A stretch of DNA of 64,000 nt. It comes from Sindora glabra. Taxonomy: Eukaryota > Streptophyta > Magnoliopsida > Fabales > Fabaceae. The DNA is taken from the NCBI GenBank assembly GCA_020226215.1, contig CM035233.1:55265751-55329750 (forward strand). The letters run 5' to 3'. Under the pieces are notes generated by a model. That model had not been told where the DNA came from and did not search any database. It was given only the letters and a program-made list of their open reading frames with translations. Position 1 is the stretch's first letter. Each line of letters starts with the position of its first letter. This document shows, in pieces, positions 61,681 through 64,000 of this stretch. The translations under genes were made by a program, and so were the position numbers.

Positions 61681-62099
61681 ATTTATTTTAGTTTTATATA
61701 TAAATAATAAATATAATATAATAATATATGTAATATTAAAATTAATTTGATATTATAAAATATATGACATATTATTATGTATAATTATTATTTTATTATA
61801 TATTATTAGATAAATATTATTATTTATATATTATTAATAAAAGATTGAAGGATTAAATTGTATTTCTATTAAATTAAAGATCAAAGAATGAAATTGTAAT
61901 TTTTGATTATTGAAAAAGTTGAATCTATTCTTTTTTTCCTAAAGAATGCAGCAAAGTTGATGAAAAATTAATGGTTCAACGATAGGTAAGCATAATTGTA
62001 TAGCCTACAAAATCAATAAAGTACGGAAGTCTAGACCTATATTTTAAGAAAGACTTGCTTAAGTACTGCATACCACCTACCTGGTCATTTTATGCCACG

Positions 62100-63350
62100 T
62101 GATACCTAGGCATCATCATTCATATGTTTGACAACTAACAACACACAGGTCTACCATTTTTATTTTTCTCATTAACCAGATGCAAGCTATGATATTAATC
62201 AATTCTAATTGAGCTCCATCAATTTCTTTAATGTCATAGTAATTAATTCTTATTAATTAATTATTTTTCATATAAATTGTACCGCATGGCAATCACTCTT
62301 TGAAAATTGATTTAATATTTAGTCATTTGAAATTAAGTCAATAATTTCATAAATGTGTGAATTTAGGCAAATCTTTTAACAATTGGTCTATGTCAAGTTT
62401 CAAAAGATAAAAATCTCATCAAATTTAAGTATACCACAGTGATCTACTAAAATAAATTATTTTTCACATCAATATATAAAAAATCGATATATTCTTATAC
62501 CAATCCTTTTTTTAAAATAATATAAAAATATATTTTATGAATTTTTTATAATTTTCATATATAATTTAAATTTGATCAATGATCAATGTAAAATATTTTG
62601 TACTATTAATGAATAAAAAATATATCATTAAAATAATAATAATTAAGAATTTTTAAGATTAATAAGTAAATTTTAACAATTTTTTATTGATATGGTAATA
62701 CATAGAACGAAAATCTAAAACTAATTTATATTAGAAAGAAATTAAATTTAAACCCTTTTATATATTTTTAAATTATAATATCATGCAAATTTTACATATT
62801 AACTATAGTTATAAAAAAAAATTTGCGAGTAATGTCTAATAATTAGAAGTAAATATAAGAACTCAAAGTTAATAAAAAAAGAGATATATTATAAATGAAA
62901 AATAAAATGAGAATTACCTTGATGGAGAATAAACTTATATAGGAAACAAATTAATAGCCAAAAATTTTGATTATTGTAATAATATATAAAATTAATCTAA
63001 CTTAATTAAAGTTGATTAATACAAGCTAAGCTAGTTTGTACTAGACCTTAATTTTTTTGCCAATAATATCTAAAAATTTTAGTGTTATTATTGAATGATA
63101 AAGAAATAATTATAATAAAAACAAAATTTTAGAACACTTAGTATATTTTATAAAATTTAAGAGACATAATAATTAATGCCATTGTAAATAAAGGATTGAT
63201 TGATATTTCTACTCCTTTTTGAATTACCCTTTTTATGAAAAACTTATATAAAAAATAAGTGTGTACAGGAGTATCACTCCAAATAATGTGATTATTATGC
63301 TATTTTTTTAATAAAAAAATCATCCCACCAATCATTTAGGAGTAGAGGTG
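62100..63350. repeat. Duplicated intergenic segment, copy 2, parts b and c
   Basis: Continuous partner of 51080-51307 plus 52373-53300, without the 1.06-kb insertion. The order of shared words is preserved to 'atgtgattattatgctat' and 'taggagtagag' near 63345. Confidence 0.75.
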
Positions 63351-64000
63351 GTCATCAAATTTTAGGGAATGGATCCTCTCATGTTTCTAAAACCATAAGG
63401 GAACCCTTTTCTCCTAATCCTGGCTATTTGTGGCATTTAGCGGCCACCAACATGCCACATTACCCAGCCTGATAATTTTTTTAAAATTTTCTATTAGATT
63501 AAACACTATTTCTCACACAACACATTATGTTTTAAAATACAGCAAGTTTGTACATCGCGTTTTCCCTCTAGCCTTTGCATTATTGGAAGTTTTGCTCACT
63601 AGTGTTCATCATTCACCTTTTTTGTACTGTATACATACCTGAATTGGTTCTTGATGATATCATGGGAATTGTTTTGCTCTTTTGGTTTTTGATTCATGGA
63701 GGCTAAATTCCATGAGAATCTATAGACCTGTGTCATCAAAAAATTTTAGAATTTATCGATGGGAAATTGCTAGGGGAAGAATCAATATTTCAATACTAGA
63801 AATTTCTAGAAATCAAGTGAGAAGAAGGATTAACCCCAGTGTAGAGATGGGACAGTGAACATGCAAAACAATAATGAAAAAGATAGGACAACAAGAATTA
63901 GTATTTCATGCTAGTGAGGAGAAGGATTAACACCGATGAGAATTAATGTCGATGCAGAGACATGATAGTAATTGGAGAATGTGATCTATGGAAGAAGATG
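63351..64000. other. Intergenic DNA at the window end
   Basis: Less AT-rich from 63345 on. A 70-codon plus-strand frame (63430-63642) has no recognisable domain. A gene may begin beyond the window, but nothing here supports it. Confidence 0.4.

Larger units (their letters stand above)
58300..62036. mobile_element. 3.7-kb giant inverted-repeat element with palindromic tandem arrays
   Basis: Outer ends pair: left 'tagacttccatacc' and inverted right 'tagacttccgtact'. Pairing continues through 'gtaagtagagttatatgcc' with 'gtaagcataattgtatagcc' and through 'ggattaaattrtatttytatt' (left 58430-58510, right 61850-61930). Inside, each arm becomes an array of about 125-bp (some about 100-bp) units, roughly fourteen in the left arm (58650-60240) and eight in inverse orientation in the right (60700-61680). 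Units carry 'acttaatttatccatttattt' followed by 'gatgttactgtttg' and the palindrome CAGTAACATGTTACTG. A single-copy loop (60240-60700) separates the arms. It has no coding capacity. Long arms fit a foldback or MULE-type non-autonomous element; no clean target duplication was found. Confidence 0.75.

Overview
The window is nuclear DNA from a flowering plant, most likely a eudicot. It is very AT-rich, full of transposable elements, has plant-type introns, and carries a decayed member of the plant-specific PMT (QUASIMODO2-like) methyltransferase family. I cannot name the species. I see no intact host protein gene, no rRNA, no convincing tRNA and no CRISPR. Most of the window is nested, decayed mobile DNA around the remains of one host gene.

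Layout. 1-1.7 kb: retrotransposon-like debris. 1.7-8.95 kb: two related CACTA-like non-autonomous elements (A 1715-3795; B 4243-8948). B is split by a third CACTA-like element, C (5012-7896), with a 3-bp target duplication. 9-16.7 kb: AT-rich DNA with a possible LTR scrap, a TIR element (10291-10928), a (TA)n tract and a GC-richer island with two CACGTG boxes (14.3-15.05 kb). 16.75-28.6 kb: a decayed minus-strand Ty3/gypsy retrotransposon with 5' LTR, PBS, gag, protease, RT/RNase H and integrase. A 4,993-bp Mutator-like element (MULE, 17163-22155) sits inside its integrase gene, flanked by a perfect 9-bp target duplication. The MULE carries a broken, intron-containing plant mobile domain (PMD) gene and no recognisable transposase. 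29.9-36.4 kb: a nearly full-length, inactive minus-strand Ty1/copia element with both LTRs, PBS and PPT. 37.3-39.3 kb: a foldback-like repeat with long arms. 39.5-40.2 kb: MITE-like repeats. 42.8-43.6 kb: three short exon-like segments with splice signals. 45.7-49.4 kb: a minus-strand PMT6-like methyltransferase pseudogene with at least six recognisable exons and many lesions. 49.9-53.3 kb and 57.9-63.35 kb: two diverged copies of one intergenic segment, each broken by a different insertion. 55-57.2 kb: an unidentified, less AT-rich, possibly transcribed region. 58.3-62.04 kb: a 3.7-kb inverted-repeat element whose arms are arrays of roughly 125-bp units with an internal palindrome.

Relative order of events can be read from the nesting. 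Gypsy insertion came before the MULE, and element B came before element C. The intergenic duplication came before the 1.06-kb insertion in one copy and, by the same logic, probably before the inverted-repeat element in the other. The most informative observations are the MULE-in-gypsy nest with its PMD cargo, the palindromic-array inverted repeat, and the stepwise decay of the methyltransferase gene.
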